Below, in pieces: positions 43,173 through 52,541 of a stretch of DNA of 64,000 nt. How positions within the stretch are numbered: the stretch's first letter is position 1; each line of letters begins with the position of its first letter. Source of the DNA: Kapaibacterium sp044224925 (GTDB lineage: Bacteria > Bacteroidota > Ignavibacteria > Kapaibacteriales > Kapaibacteriaceae); NCBI GenBank assembly GCA_044224925.1, contig JBGAJM010000010.1, positions 1 to 64,000 on the forward strand, in the 5' to 3' direction. The position numbers were made by a program, and so were the translations under genes. Below the pieces are notes generated by a model. The model did no database searches, was not told the origin of the DNA, and saw nothing but the letters and a program-made list of their open reading frames with translations.

Positions 43173-45289
43173 GAGGCTTCGACGACATCGAAGCAGACCT
43201 CCGTCATGCCTATGCCGTGAACGATGCCGAGGCATTGCTTCGATTTGCCGACGAACTCGACAACATCACAACACCACAGGCCGCAGCGCACGCACAGCGT
43301 GCGAGAGGGTGGGCGCTGCTGTTGCGCGGCGAGTTCACTCCCGCCATGCATCACTTCGAACAGGCGCTGACGCTTTGCGAAGAGCTCGACGATCAGGAGG
43401 GTGTGGCGCGGGTGGTGAGCAACATCGGTAGTGTGTATGTCTGCACAGGCGATGTGTCCATGGCGCTCGAGCACTACCGTCGCGCACTGGCATTGCACGA
43501 ACAACTTGGCAATCGCAGTGGTGCTGCCGTGGTGATGGGCAACCTTGGTAAACTCTCGACCGACACCGGTGACTACCCCGCTGCCGTCGAGTACTTCCGT
43601 CGCGCATTGTCGATCCACGAAGAACTTGGCAACCGCAGCGGCATCGCCGTGGTCACCACCAACCTTGGCAATCTCTATCTCAGCATGGGCGACTTCCCTG
43701 CCGCCCTCGAGCACTACCACAAGGCCCTTGCCCTGCATGAGGAATTCGGCGATCGTCACGCCATTGCCGTCGTCACGGGAAACATCGGCATCGTTCACAA
43801 CTATACCGGCAACTACCCTGCCGCCTTGGAATTCTTCCACCGTGCCCTTGCCTTGCATGAAGAGCTTGGCGATCGCAGCACGGCGGCCACCGTCATCGGC
43901 AACATGGGCGTTGCGCTTGCGAACACGGATGATCAAGAAGCGGCGTTGGAGCATTACCTGCGCGCGTTGGCGCTGTATGAAGAGCTTGGCGATCGGCGAT
44001 GCATGGCGAACTTCATGAGCAACATCGGCAGTGCGTACAACGACATGGGACAGCACCCGGAAGGGCTCGCCTATCACCGTCGCGCACTGACCTTGTTCGA
44101 AGAGCTCGGCAATCCGAAAGGTGGTGCCAATGCCATGGTCAACATGATCGGCGCACACATTGCCATGGGTGAGGATGCCGAGGCACAAACGCTTCTTCAG
44201 AGGATGGACACAATGCAGGTGGACGAGCCCGAGATCCGCATCGCACGTGAGCAACATCGGGCTGAGCTACAGGAGCGAAACGGTGATCGCGATAGCGCGA
44301 TCGCTACACTGCGCCATGTGCTCGCAGTGGCGCATGAACACGACCTCCCGTCTAATGTTGCCGAAACACATCGGCGGCTGCGCGACGTGGCGTATCGACA
44401 GCAAGATCTGTCCGCCTACGTCGAACACAACGATGCCTTCTCGCGCATCACGCAGGAGATCAACGGAAAGGAAACAGCGATACGACTTGCCATGCAGACC
44501 AAGCAGCGCGAGATCGATGCCCGCGAACGCGAGTACGCCAAACAGATGGCCGTGCTCCATTCCGCCTTGCCAAAACATGTGGCGGATAGGGTGGCACGGG
44601 GCGAGGTGGTGAACGATGCATTCGACAATGCGACCGTGATCTTCCTCGACATTGTGGGGTTCACGACGATGTCGTCGTCCATGTCGTCCCAAGACCTCAT
44701 CCAGCTCCTCGACCGCATCTTCACGGCATTCGATGACATCTGTGAGCGGCACGGCGTGACGAAGATCAAGACCATCGGCGATTCATACATGGCTGTGGCG
44801 TTCGATAGTGTTGTGAACGCCGCACTCTGCGCTTTAGAGATGTCGCGGTTTCGCATCTCCCACGAAGTGTCGCACTCAGTGTCGCACTCCGTGTCGCACA
44901 ACGTTGCATTCCGCATCGGAATGCACTGCGGGTCGGTAACGGCGGGCGTGATCGGCAAGGAGCGCATGCAGTATGATGTGTGGGGAGACACGGTGAATGT
45001 TGCGTCACGCATGGAGAGTTCAGGAGAGGCCGGGCGGGTGCATGTGTCCGAAGCGTTTGCAATTCAATTGAAGGCGAATACAGAATACACAATACAGAAT
45101 TCAATCACGGAATCCCCAAATCCAGAATCCCACGAAGTGTCACACTCCGTGTCGCACAACGTGTCGCACAACGTGTCGCACTCCGTGTCGCACTCCGTGT
45201 CTTCGTCACTTGTAACTATCGAGCGTGGCTCGATCGATATCAAAGGCAAGGGTGCAATGCAGACCTACTGGCTTGAGTCGAGAGATTAG
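43169..45289 (+). CDS. TPR-class III adenylate cyclase, type B
   Basis: The protein has 706 residues from a GTG overlapping the previous stop (GTGA). The TPR array is long and very regular, with eight or so copies of the LALHEELGDR pattern, and neighbouring copies are alike at DNA level too. The cyclase has FLDIVGFT near 494, KIKTIGDSYMA near 538 and NVASRM near 611. The adenylate-type pair is kept. The catalytic loop insert is ISHEVSHSVSHSVSHNVAF, and the C-terminal loop has six 12-bp units. The MHCGSV segment has Ser where paralogues have Pro. Last gene of the rightward cyclase pair. Confidence 0.93.
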   Translation: MRGFDDIEADLRHAYAVNDAEALLRFADELDNITTPQAAAHAQRARGWALLLRGEFTPAMHHFEQALTLCEELDDQEGVARVVSNIGSVYVCTGDVSMALEHYRRALALHEQLGNRSGAAVVMGNLGKLSTDTGDYPAAVEYFRRALSIHEELGNRSGIAVVTTNLGNLYLSMGDFPAALEHYHKALALHEEFGDRHAIAVVTGNIGIVHNYTGNYPAALEFFHRALALHEELGDRSTAATVIGNMGVALANTDDQEAALEHYLRALALYEELGDRRCMANFMSNIGSAYNDMGQHPEGLAYHRRALTLFEELGNPKGGANAMVNMIGAHIAMGEDAEAQTLLQRMDTMQVDEPEIRIAREQHRAELQERNGDRDSAIATLRHVLAVAHEHDLPSNVAETHRRLRDVAYRQQDLSAYVEHNDAFSRITQEINGKETAIRLAMQTKQREIDAREREYAKQMAVLHSALPKHVADRVARGEVVNDAFDNATVIFLDIVGFTTMSSSMSSQDLIQLLDRIFTAFDDICERHGVTKIKTIGDSYMAVAFDSVVNAALCALEMSRFRISHEVSHSVSHSVSHNVAFRIGMHCGSVTAGVIGKERMQYDVWGDTVNVASRMESSGEAGRVHVSEAFAIQLKANTEYTIQNSITESPNPESHEVSHSVSHNVSHNVSHSVSHSVSSSLVTIERGSIDIKGKGAMQTYWLESRD
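44862..44912 (+). repeat. In-frame repeats in catalytic loop of cyclase 43169-45289
   Basis: Four 12-bp units with GAA, TCA/TCC and AAC triplets, placed exactly where paralogues 31128 and 35240 have a short native loop. Confidence 0.86.
45074..45222 (+). repeat. In-frame repeats in C-terminal loop of cyclase 43169-45289
   Basis: AATACAG/AATACAC heptads, six 12-bp units (one written GTGTCACAC), then TCGTCACTTGTAACT. Confidence 0.86.
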
Positions 45290-45299
45290 TACGGCCTGC

Positions 45300-45415
45300 C
45301 ACGCAGTGCCACTTCTCTTGTACTTCTTTCTTCCTTCTCTTTTCCTTCTCTTTTCCTTCTCTTTTCCTTCTCTTTTCCTTCTCGTGACTCGTCACTCGTC
45401 ACTTGTCACTTCCAC
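45300..45415. repeat. Composite repeat: 11-nt pyrimidine units plus GTCACTY heptads
   Basis: After the cyclase stop come CACGCAGTGCCACTTC, TTGTACTTC, then five CTTTTCCTTCT units of 11 nt, then GTGACTC/GTCACTT heptads. The same set in opposite orientation is at 35140-35235. The right end supplies the stop codon of the convergent ATPase gene. Confidence 0.82.
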
Positions 45416-46647
45416 AACATCCCCACCGGCACGGCATACATGTTGTTCCCAAAGCCAACACATGCAGTACCGTCATAGAGCACCACGCCGGCCACGAATC
45501 GATCACCTGCTAACGACTTGAGTTTGCGAAGTCCGCGGAAGTCTGCGGCCGTTACCGTTGCCGAAGCCTTGACCTCAATGCCGGCCACCTGATGTTGCCC
45601 GCGCTCGAGTACAAGATCTACTTCTACACCATCCTTGTCGCGAGCATGAGAAAAGCGGATGTGATCCGTACGCCAACTAGCCTGCTTGAAGAGTTCTTGC
45701 ACGACAAAGGTCTCGAGCAGCGGCCCAACCTTCGTACGATCATTCCACAGTGTCTCTTCGTTGAGCCCAAGCAGTGCACATGCAACACCTGTGTCAACGA
45801 TATGCAGCTTCGATGCCTTGACGAGACGATTCATCTGATTCACATGCCACGGTGGAAGTCTGTCGACAAGGAAGATCTGCTCCAGCAAGGTCATGTAGGA
45901 CGCGATCGTTGTGCGGCTCATCTGAAACGGCGACGCAAGATCACTGATGTTCACTAAGCTCGACGTTTGTCCGGCCGTCATCACGAGCAGTCGGTGCAAC
46001 ACATCAACCGATGCGATCCGCGCAATGTCTCGCGCATCACGCTGAATGATCGATGTGCTATAGTCACGATACCATGCCGCTCGACGATACTCTTGCGTGC
46101 GTCGAAGTGCACGCGGATACCCGCCGGAAACGATACGCGTGATCAGGTCACGACCAAGTCGCTCAACCGTTCGCGTCGGGAACGACCCCTCGAACAGCGT
46201 GTCCAGAAACCGAGGTGTTGTCCCCGCCAGCTCGGACTGTGAAAATGGATACATGCGCAGGATGCTCATCCTACCGGCCAAGGAGTCTGCCAAGGTGGGA
46301 AGGAACAGGATATTCGCAGAGCCGGTGAGTAGCACTTGCCCCGGTACGTTTCGCGCGTCAACTCGCGCCTTGAGAGGTGCGAAGATCGTAGGCACGCGTT
46401 GTACTTCGTCCAAAACGGCTCGGTTCGGCAGATCAGCCACGAAACCTGCGGGATCTGCCTTCGCCGACTTCAGGAGGGCAGGGTCGTCAAAGCTGAAGTA
46501 CGTGTAGCCTTGGAATGCTGTAAGTTCCTTTGATGTTGTAGACTTACCACATTGCCTCGGACCATGCAGTAGCACCACCAGAGAATCTTCCAGGGCCTCG
46601 AGCAAGGACGGCATACACGAGCGAACGATGGTCTGATCGGTGTCCAT
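45406..46647 (-). CDS. AAA ATPase with DUF4143 nuclease-like domain
   Basis: The start is the ATG at 46647 (413 residues); the frame goes on to 46686, but those 13 codons lie in a tandem repeat. Walker A is GPRQCGKST at residues 29-37, with LDEVQRVP near 80 and the LLTGSAN sensor. The C-terminal half (YMTLLEQIFLVDRLPPW, then GVEVDLVLERG and GIEVKAS) is the DUF4143 PD-(D/E)xK-like fold. This family is common in Bacteroidota and often patchily distributed. Its role is not established, though a nuclease or toxin-like function has been suggested. The stop TGA is the first heptad AGTGACA of the 45.4-kb array. Confidence 0.9.
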   Translation of the reverse strand: MDTDQTIVRSCMPSLLEALEDSLVVLLHGPRQCGKSTTSKELTAFQGYTYFSFDDPALLKSAKADPAGFVADLPNRAVLDEVQRVPTIFAPLKARVDARNVPGQVLLTGSANILFLPTLADSLAGRMSILRMYPFSQSELAGTTPRFLDTLFEGSFPTRTVERLGRDLITRIVSGGYPRALRRTQEYRRAAWYRDYSTSIIQRDARDIARIASVDVLHRLLVMTAGQTSSLVNISDLASPFQMSRTTIASYMTLLEQIFLVDRLPPWHVNQMNRLVKASKLHIVDTGVACALLGLNEETLWNDRTKVGPLLETFVVQELFKQASWRTDHIRFSHARDKDGVEVDLVLERGQHQVAGIEVKASATVTAADFRGLRKLKSLAGDRFVAGVVLYDGTACVGFGNNMYAVPVGMLWK

Positions 46648-46671
46648 GATTCTGCAATCTACGAAATAGTA

Positions 46672-46786
46672 GCGGCTACTTGCCAACTTATAGTGCGGCT
46701 ACTTGCCAACTTTTAGTGCGGCTACTTGTCAACTTTTAGTGCGGCTACTTGCCATCTTTTAGTGCGGCTACTTGCCACTCGTCACT
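46672..46786. repeat. Five tandem 23-bp repeats upstream of the DUF4143 ATPase
   Basis: Copies begin at 46672, 46695, 46718, 46741 and 46764, each with core GCGGCTACTTGCCAACTTTT. The period is an exact 23 bp. The array spans the promoter region of the ATPase gene and ends in GTCACTC heptads at the Fic stop. The phase of about two helical turns would suit a repressor or activator binding one face of DNA. Confidence 0.88.
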
Positions 46787-46792
46787 CGTAAC

Positions 46793-47944
46793 TCAATTCG
46801 CGCCTTCATTCAGGATGGAGAGATACCGGTGGTATGCAAAGACACGATTGCGCTGCTTCCCGGTGATCTCACGCACGATGCCAAGGCTCGTCAGAACATC
46901 GATGGCTTTGCTTGCTGTCGGGAACGTCATAGCGGCCATCGCACAGATCCGATCGATGGTGACGATAGGACGTGCTTGCAATGCCGAATGCACACGGAGG
47001 ACGCTGCCGAGATTACGGCCATGTAAGCGAATGACTTCACTGTCGGTGTTGAAGCATGTGATGAGTCGCTGTGCGGTGTCGACCGCACCTGCAGAGGTTT
47101 GCTCCACGCCCTCCAGAAAGAACCCTAGCCACTGCTCCCAATCGCCCGTTGTCCGCACATGACCAAGGAGACGGTAGTATTCGGCCCTGTGTTTCTTGAG
47201 ATACAGACTCAGGTACAGAAGTGGCTGTCGGAGTACGCGCTCGTGTTGCAAGATCATGGCAATGAGTAGCCGACCAGTTCGCCCGTTCCCGTCGAGGAAT
47301 GGGTGAATGGTCTCGAATTGCACGTGTGCCAATGCGGCTTTGACCAGTGTTGGCACATCGTTCCGGTGGATGTACTTCTCAAGGTCCGACATGCACTGTT
47401 CTACCACATGGGCTGGTGGTGGCACGAACTCCGCATTGCCGGGTCGCGTGCCACCGATCCAGTTCTGACTGCGGCGGAATTCACCCGGCATGCGCTCAGA
47501 GCCACGTCCACCTGCCATGAGTCGCTCGTGGATCTCCTTGATCAGTCGATTTGAAAGTGGGAACCCTGCCGCCATTCGGTCAAGGCCATGCTGCATCGCG
47601 GCCACGTAGTTCGAGACCTCGGCCACGTCGTCGAATGGCACGCCCGGCGCTTCGTCGAGTTCAAAGAGCAAAAGATCGGACAGCGAAGACTGCGTCCCCT
47701 CGATCTGTGACGAAAGCACTGCCTCCCGTCGCACGTACGAATACAGGAAGATGCTTGCGTCCGGCAGCAAGGCCGACACGCTATCCAGTCTCCCACATGC
47801 CAGGAGCGCACGCTCCATGGTCCTACTCAAGGCAGCATCCATAAGGATGGGTGGAAAAGGCGGCAAGGCACTGGGCACATAGGCCCGTACTGTTTCACCT
47901 CCCACCGTCGTGGTTTCATATGTTCCGTTTTCTTGGCGGCGCAT
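46793..47944 (-). CDS. Fic-family AMPylase-like protein
   Basis: I prefer the ATG at 47944 (383 residues), because the longer GTG start (47989) would lie inside a likely operator. The Fic motif HPFLDGNGRTGR lies near residue 216 with the catalytic His intact. The N-terminal SSQIEGTQ, near residue 77, matches the (S/T)xxxE(G/N) autoinhibitory helix, so this is a class II enzyme held in check by its own helix. A C-terminal winged-helix part (PTASKAIDVLTSLGIVREI) suggests DNA binding and autoregulation. Such Fic proteins add AMP to target proteins. Neighbours show no clear partner. Confidence 0.9.
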   Translation of the reverse strand: MRRQENGTYETTTVGGETVRAYVPSALPPFPPILMDAALSRTMERALLACGRLDSVSALLPDASIFLYSYVRREAVLSSQIEGTQSSLSDLLLFELDEAPGVPFDDVAEVSNYVAAMQHGLDRMAAGFPLSNRLIKEIHERLMAGGRGSERMPGEFRRSQNWIGGTRPGNAEFVPPPAHVVEQCMSDLEKYIHRNDVPTLVKAALAHVQFETIHPFLDGNGRTGRLLIAMILQHERVLRQPLLYLSLYLKKHRAEYYRLLGHVRTTGDWEQWLGFFLEGVEQTSAGAVDTAQRLITCFNTDSEVIRLHGRNLGSVLRVHSALQARPIVTIDRICAMAAMTFPTASKAIDVLTSLGIVREITGKQRNRVFAYHRYLSILNEGAN

Positions 47945-47971
47945 CGATCCAATGTACGAAAGATCTTTCGT

Positions 47972-48020
47972 TATTAAAGTAAATGCCACTTTTCTTTAAT
48001 AGAGAATTCCGCTATTAAAG
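47972..48020. promoter_or_regulatory. Candidate Fic operator: three TATTAAAG sites
   Basis: TATTAAAG at 47972-47979, its inverted form CTTTAATA at 47994-48001 and TATTAAAG at 48013-48020. They alternate in orientation between the divergent fic gene and the 48041 gene. A C-terminal winged helix in the Fic protein is a plausible binder. Confidence 0.5.
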
Positions 48021-48040
48021 TGGTCGTATTTTGCCTCCCT

Positions 48041-49492
48041 ATGCCCCGCCACCCTTCAAACCCCTCGAAACCTGCCAAAACCACTTCAAAAACCCCGTCA
48101 AAGGCCTCGCTGACAGACCAATTGCGCGAGGTGCCGGTGGATGTGCTGGTCGACCTGATCGAGCGGCATGCCAAGACGGTTCCGGCGCTGAAGCAGGAGA
48201 TGATGCGGCTGGTTGGGAACGACAAGACGGTGATCACGGAGATCAAGCGGGCGATCAAGAAGCTCGCGGCGGTGCGACCAAACACGAGGAGTCGACCCAA
48301 GGAGATCCAGACGCAGCTTGTGAGCGTGCTCGAACTGATCAAACATCTGTCCCTCCGACGTCCGCACGAAGCACTGCCCCTCCTCTGCTTGCTCCTCGAA
48401 GATGCATCGAATGTTGCCGGCTCGTTCTCGCAAACAAGTGTTGTGGCAGCGTTCTTCCGTGACACGCTTCCTTCTGCCGGTGCCGATGTGCTCGCGCGTT
48501 GCAGTGACCTTGATCTCGTCCGCCACGAAGTAGGTCAGGTAATGTTGAAGGATCGATACCGCACAAAGGCTTGGTTCCTGCAAGGCGTTGGTGATGCGCT
48601 TCCGGAGGATCTTGTGGACGAACTGCGTCGCGCCTTCGCTGCACGCATCAAGCATCATACAAGCCCATGGGACGACCTGGAAGATGAAGCCATCCTCTTG
48701 CTCAAGGCGCTTGAATTCTCGGTCGGCGATGTGGTCGGCTATGAGAAGGCAGCAAGGCGGCAAGGCATGCTGCATCGCAGTGATGGGATCGCGCTTGCAC
48801 AGATGTGCATCGGTCACGAGGACTATGCCGCGGCCAATGTGTGGTTGGACAAGATCCCGAACGATGTCGACAACCCTGCAGCGCGCGCGATGAACAAGCA
48901 ACGTGACGCATTGTATCTCCAGATCGCAACGGCCACGGGAAGCACGGCCCATGCGGCATTGGCGTTCCGTTCGCACATGCTCACGCAACCATCCACGGAG
49001 ACGATCGCCATGCTTCGCACGCTTCTCGGTGACGATGGCGCGATGAATGCCGTGCGCGAAGCCGCGCTGCAGCTCGTTGCGAAGGATGACCCTTCACCAC
49101 GCGTCATGACGTTTTTCGTGCAGAACGGCTATGATGATGTGATGGAAGAACGCATGTTCGCACCATTGGTTCGTGATGCGATGGCATTTCATCACGAGTG
49201 GCAACTCGTCGAGGCGTTCATCGACAAGATGCGTTTCCACGGTGCCTTGCAGGCATGCCGACATTTCATTACAGATATACTGACCGACTCATACTTCACG
49301 ATGTATGGCGAGGCCATCTACGCCATGCAGCTCCAACGAGCACTCGCTCGTGATCGTAAAGACCTGCGAGGTCTCCAAACGGCCGATGCATTCGAGAGCG
49401 AACTTCGTCTCGCGTTCAACAACGAAACCTCTTTCTGGAGAGATCTCGACGTTGCGAGCACACGTCGCTTCCCGGGTTCTCCACTTCTCTGA
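48041..49492 (+). CDS. Helical repeat protein of unknown function (SWIM/DUF-like)
   Basis: The start is the ATG at 48041 (483 residues; MPRHPSNPSKPAKTTSKTPS). After a Lys/Pro/Thr-rich start, the chain is almost all alpha-helix, with motifs of the VDVLVDLIERHAKTVPALK kind, and looks like a HEAT/TPR-like array. Comparable proteins, some carrying a SWIM zinc finger or called DUF6880, occur in many bacteria without a known role. I see no SWIM cysteines. It is divergent from the fic gene and separated from the next gene by a heptad array. Confidence 0.6.
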   Translation: MPRHPSNPSKPAKTTSKTPSKASLTDQLREVPVDVLVDLIERHAKTVPALKQEMMRLVGNDKTVITEIKRAIKKLAAVRPNTRSRPKEIQTQLVSVLELIKHLSLRRPHEALPLLCLLLEDASNVAGSFSQTSVVAAFFRDTLPSAGADVLARCSDLDLVRHEVGQVMLKDRYRTKAWFLQGVGDALPEDLVDELRRAFAARIKHHTSPWDDLEDEAILLLKALEFSVGDVVGYEKAARRQGMLHRSDGIALAQMCIGHEDYAAANVWLDKIPNDVDNPAARAMNKQRDALYLQIATATGSTAHAALAFRSHMLTQPSTETIAMLRTLLGDDGAMNAVREAALQLVAKDDPSPRVMTFFVQNGYDDVMEERMFAPLVRDAMAFHHEWQLVEAFIDKMRFHGALQACRHFITDILTDSYFTMYGEAIYAMQLQRALARDRKDLRGLQTADAFESELRLAFNNETSFWRDLDVASTRRFPGSPLL

Positions 49493-49495
49493 TCT

Positions 49496-49550
49496 TCGAT
49501 TCTGTATTATGTATTCTTGATCCTGTATTCTTGATTCTGTATTGATCTTC
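49496..49550. repeat. Heptad repeats after the 48041 gene
   Basis: Heptads of the type GATTCTG, TATTATG, TATTCTT, GATCCTG follow one another for about 50 nt. This non-coding array mixes the AATACAG and ATCAAGA families. Confidence 0.82.
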
Positions 49551-49561
49551 CCATTCCCCTG

Positions 49562-50110
49562 CTACCCTCCCCACCTCAACCCCAATCGAACCGGTATCGA
49601 CATTACTTGTACGACATCGAACCGCGTCACCATGGAGACCTCGAGCGTGAGAGAGCCACCACCCATGAGATAGAGATCGGTAAGAAGACCTGTCTCCATC
49701 GTGAACACACCATTGGTTGAGATCGGATAGCCAAACGTAAGGCGAGCACACGGAAGCAAGGTGCGCCGTGGATCTGCGAGTTCAAATTCGAGTCCGAGGT
49801 CCACCGCCGTATACGGTTCATACTGATACGCCGTCTTCGGTCCGGCGGGTGACGCTGTGATGTCCTTCACAACGTTGATGGAGCGATATCCTCCCAGCAC
49901 CAGCATTTGACTACGTGGTATCCGCCAGCTCATGTCGATGGCCCACGTGATCGTTCGCTCCAATCCTCCGGACGCCGTCACCGGGAATGCCAAGCCGGGC
50001 GCAATGCCAACTCGCCAGTCCTGACGTTGCCGGTGATCATCGAAGAGCCCTGCAGCATGAGCGTAGGAAGCAGGGAGCAAAAAGGTAATGAGAAGGAGGA
50101 AAGGAAGCAT
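49562..50110 (-). CDS. Secreted small beta-barrel-like protein
   Basis: The protein has 182 residues. The signal peptide MLPFLLLITFLLPASYAHA is clear, with cleavage after AHA. The rest is beta-rich with alternating aromatic and glycine residues (WAIDMSWRIPRS, LGLEFELADPRRTLLP, IPVRLGLRWGG) and ends in a hydrophobic strand, as outer-membrane barrel or PorT-like proteins do. I know no closer family. It is divergent from the SBBP gene, 55 nt away. Confidence 0.63.
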   Translation of the reverse strand: MLPFLLLITFLLPASYAHAAGLFDDHRQRQDWRVGIAPGLAFPVTASGGLERTITWAIDMSWRIPRSQMLVLGGYRSINVVKDITASPAGPKTAYQYEPYTAVDLGLEFELADPRRTLLPCARLTFGYPISTNGVFTMETGLLTDLYLMGGGSLTLEVSMVTRFDVVQVMSIPVRLGLRWGG

Positions 50111-50165
50111 TCGATGTGTACTTTCGCGGTATCACGTTACTGCACTGTTCCATGAGGAGGGAATA

Positions 50166-52541
50166 ATGAACAACAGACTCGCCTGCTTGATACTGCTGAT
50201 CTCGTTCACCACCATGCAGGCCCATGCTCAGCGCGCAAAAGATACGCAGGGTCCGTTGTACATTGAGAATCGTGGACAGTGGGAAGCTGATGCACGCTTT
50301 CTGCTACGCTCATCAGGATTGGATGTGTGGATCTGTCAGGATCGGGTCGTGTACGACGTCGGTCGCTCCAACCTCGAGGATTCGACGACAAGTCACAGCA
50401 TCGTAACCAGCCGATTTGTAGGTGCCAACATCAGTGCTTCCGTCCGCGGTACCGTACGTATGAAGAGCACGCACGCCTACTACATTGGAGACGATCCGAC
50501 CAAGTGGGCAACCGGAGTACCGCTGTATTCCGGTGTGGAGATCAAGGACCTGTATGACGGTATCGACCTCGCCTTCTATGTTGATGCGGGCAGACCTCGT
50601 TATGATATTGTTGTTGCTCCGCATGCAGATCCGACGCAGTACACCATGCGCCTCGAGGGAGTGAACGATGTGCGACTTGATGAGAAGGGATCGCTCATTG
50701 TCATTACTCCTTCCGGTGAGCTTCGCGTTCAAGAGCTGTTCGCCTATCAGATGCGCAATGAGACGCATGAGTACGTGCCCTGTTCGTTTGTTCGAAATGA
50801 CGATGGCACCATCCGATTTGCAGTGGGCGACTACGATCCATCGCTTCCCTTGGTGATCGATCCGATCACTGTCTCGTACTGCACATTCCTAGGTGGTAAC
50901 GACAACGATGGAAGCAGTGGGATCGCCGTCAGTAGTGATGGCGACGTGTACATTACAGGTCGAACGCCATCGGCTGATTTCCCCACCGGGAAGGAAGGGT
51001 TGCCGGCGCAGGGCGGCAAGACGATCTATGTATCGAAGTTGAAGCAGGTGAACGGGTCCCCGGTGGATCTTGAATACACCGTCTTCATTGGAGGATCCGG
51101 CATTGAGAACGCGAGTGGGATCGCCATCGATGGTAGCAGGAACATTTACATAACAGGGGAAACGTTTTCAAAGAACTTCCCACTGCTCCATGCATATCAA
51201 ACGGATCAACCCGGTACGGATGCTTTCGTTGTCAAGTTCTCAGAGGATAACAGCGGCGCCGTATCCCTTGCTTTTTCCACGTACGTGGGTGGAAGTGCGG
51301 CCGATCAACCGTTGTGCATCACCGTTGATGCCAATCGCAACGTTTTCATTGCCGGATCTACGGTCTCAACGGACTTCCCGACAAAGAATGAGTATCAGAA
51401 GGATCAGACCGGTGACGATGCATTTGTGGCCAAACTCTCGCAGACCGGAAACGATCCGGTCGTGTTGGAGTTTGCAACCTATATTGGAGGCAGTGGAAGA
51501 GAAACCATATCGGATATTGCCGTTGATAGTTTCGGCAACATGTACATTGCTGGATCGGTAGAGTCGACGGACTTCCCGACCGTGAATCAGTATCAGACCG
51601 ATCAACCACAGGCTGACGGATTTGTCGCCAAGATCACACAGCAAGGTAGCACTCCCGCAACGCTTGCGTTCTCTACCTATCTGGGTGGCGATGATATCGA
51701 GGCCATCTCTGATGTTCTTGTTGACGCCAATGCCAACATCTTCATTGCGGGTCGTACACGTTCATCGAATTTCCCTTCCAAGCTCCCATTGCAGCCAAGC
51801 GGTGGAGATTTCGACGTCTTCGTCACAAAGCTACGGCAGTCTGGTGGCCCTGTTGAGATCGTGTTCTCGACATTCTTGGGCGGGAATGGAGCGGAGGGTA
51901 TTGGTGGAATGACAATGGATGCTGATGGGAACATGTACATCGCCGGGTCAACACCGTCTCCCGACTTTCCAATACTGCACCAGTTTCAAAACGACCAACC
52001 GCAGTCGGACGTCTACATCGCGAAGCTCTCTCAATCCGGTCAAAGCCCTGTCACCCTCGTATACTCCACCTATCTTGGTGGTGACACGCTAGAATCGGCG
52101 GGTGGTATTGCGATCGACCAGGCTGGCAATGCCTATGTCTCCGGCTTTACGGCGTCTAGCAATTTCCCGTCGGTTAATGCTTTCCAGACCAAGTCTCCGA
52201 AAGGAGATGTTTTTGTTGCAAAGATCGATGCCTTCGGTCAAGGAACGACCTCTGTACAGGAAGAAACAACAACATCACTGCCCTTGATCAACGCAGCCAC
52301 GCCGAATCCGACGAGCGACAACCTCTCGATACACTTCGCCCTGCCGACGGCCGGGATCATGAGCATGCGAGTGTTCAACGCTAAAGGACAGCTTGTTCTC
52401 TCGCCAATCGCTGAGGAGTTTCGCCCAATGGGCATGCACCATCAGACCATTGACGTCAGCATGCTTCCGAGTGGTGTGTACTCTCTCCGGTTGATCACAG
52501 CGAGTGATGTGGCTACACAACAGATCGTCATCCTTCGGTAG
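50166..52541 (+). CDS. SBBP-repeat beta-propeller protein with T9SS sorting domain
   Basis: The start is the ATG at 50166 (791 residues), since AGGAGGG lies just before it and the signal peptide MNNRLACLILLISFTTMQAH follows; the frame is open from 50088. The N-terminal region (ENRGQWEADARFLLR) is typical of proteins with SBBP repeats. About nine repeats follow, of the pattern TYLGGxxxDxxxxIAVDxxGN with YIAGSTxSxDFPT. They should form a beta-propeller. The C-terminus is a T9SS sorting domain (NAATPNPTSDN, LPSGVYSLRLI). It is likely a surface protein. Its last 14 nt overlap the convergent XRE gene. Confidence 0.93.
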   Translation: MNNRLACLILLISFTTMQAHAQRAKDTQGPLYIENRGQWEADARFLLRSSGLDVWICQDRVVYDVGRSNLEDSTTSHSIVTSRFVGANISASVRGTVRMKSTHAYYIGDDPTKWATGVPLYSGVEIKDLYDGIDLAFYVDAGRPRYDIVVAPHADPTQYTMRLEGVNDVRLDEKGSLIVITPSGELRVQELFAYQMRNETHEYVPCSFVRNDDGTIRFAVGDYDPSLPLVIDPITVSYCTFLGGNDNDGSSGIAVSSDGDVYITGRTPSADFPTGKEGLPAQGGKTIYVSKLKQVNGSPVDLEYTVFIGGSGIENASGIAIDGSRNIYITGETFSKNFPLLHAYQTDQPGTDAFVVKFSEDNSGAVSLAFSTYVGGSAADQPLCITVDANRNVFIAGSTVSTDFPTKNEYQKDQTGDDAFVAKLSQTGNDPVVLEFATYIGGSGRETISDIAVDSFGNMYIAGSVESTDFPTVNQYQTDQPQADGFVAKITQQGSTPATLAFSTYLGGDDIEAISDVLVDANANIFIAGRTRSSNFPSKLPLQPSGGDFDVFVTKLRQSGGPVEIVFSTFLGGNGAEGIGGMTMDADGNMYIAGSTPSPDFPILHQFQNDQPQSDVYIAKLSQSGQSPVTLVYSTYLGGDTLESAGGIAIDQAGNAYVSGFTASSNFPSVNAFQTKSPKGDVFVAKIDAFGQGTTSVQEETTTSLPLINAATPNPTSDNLSIHFALPTAGIMSMRVFNAKGQLVLSPIAEEFRPMGMHHQTIDVSMLPSGVYSLRLITASDVATQQIVILR

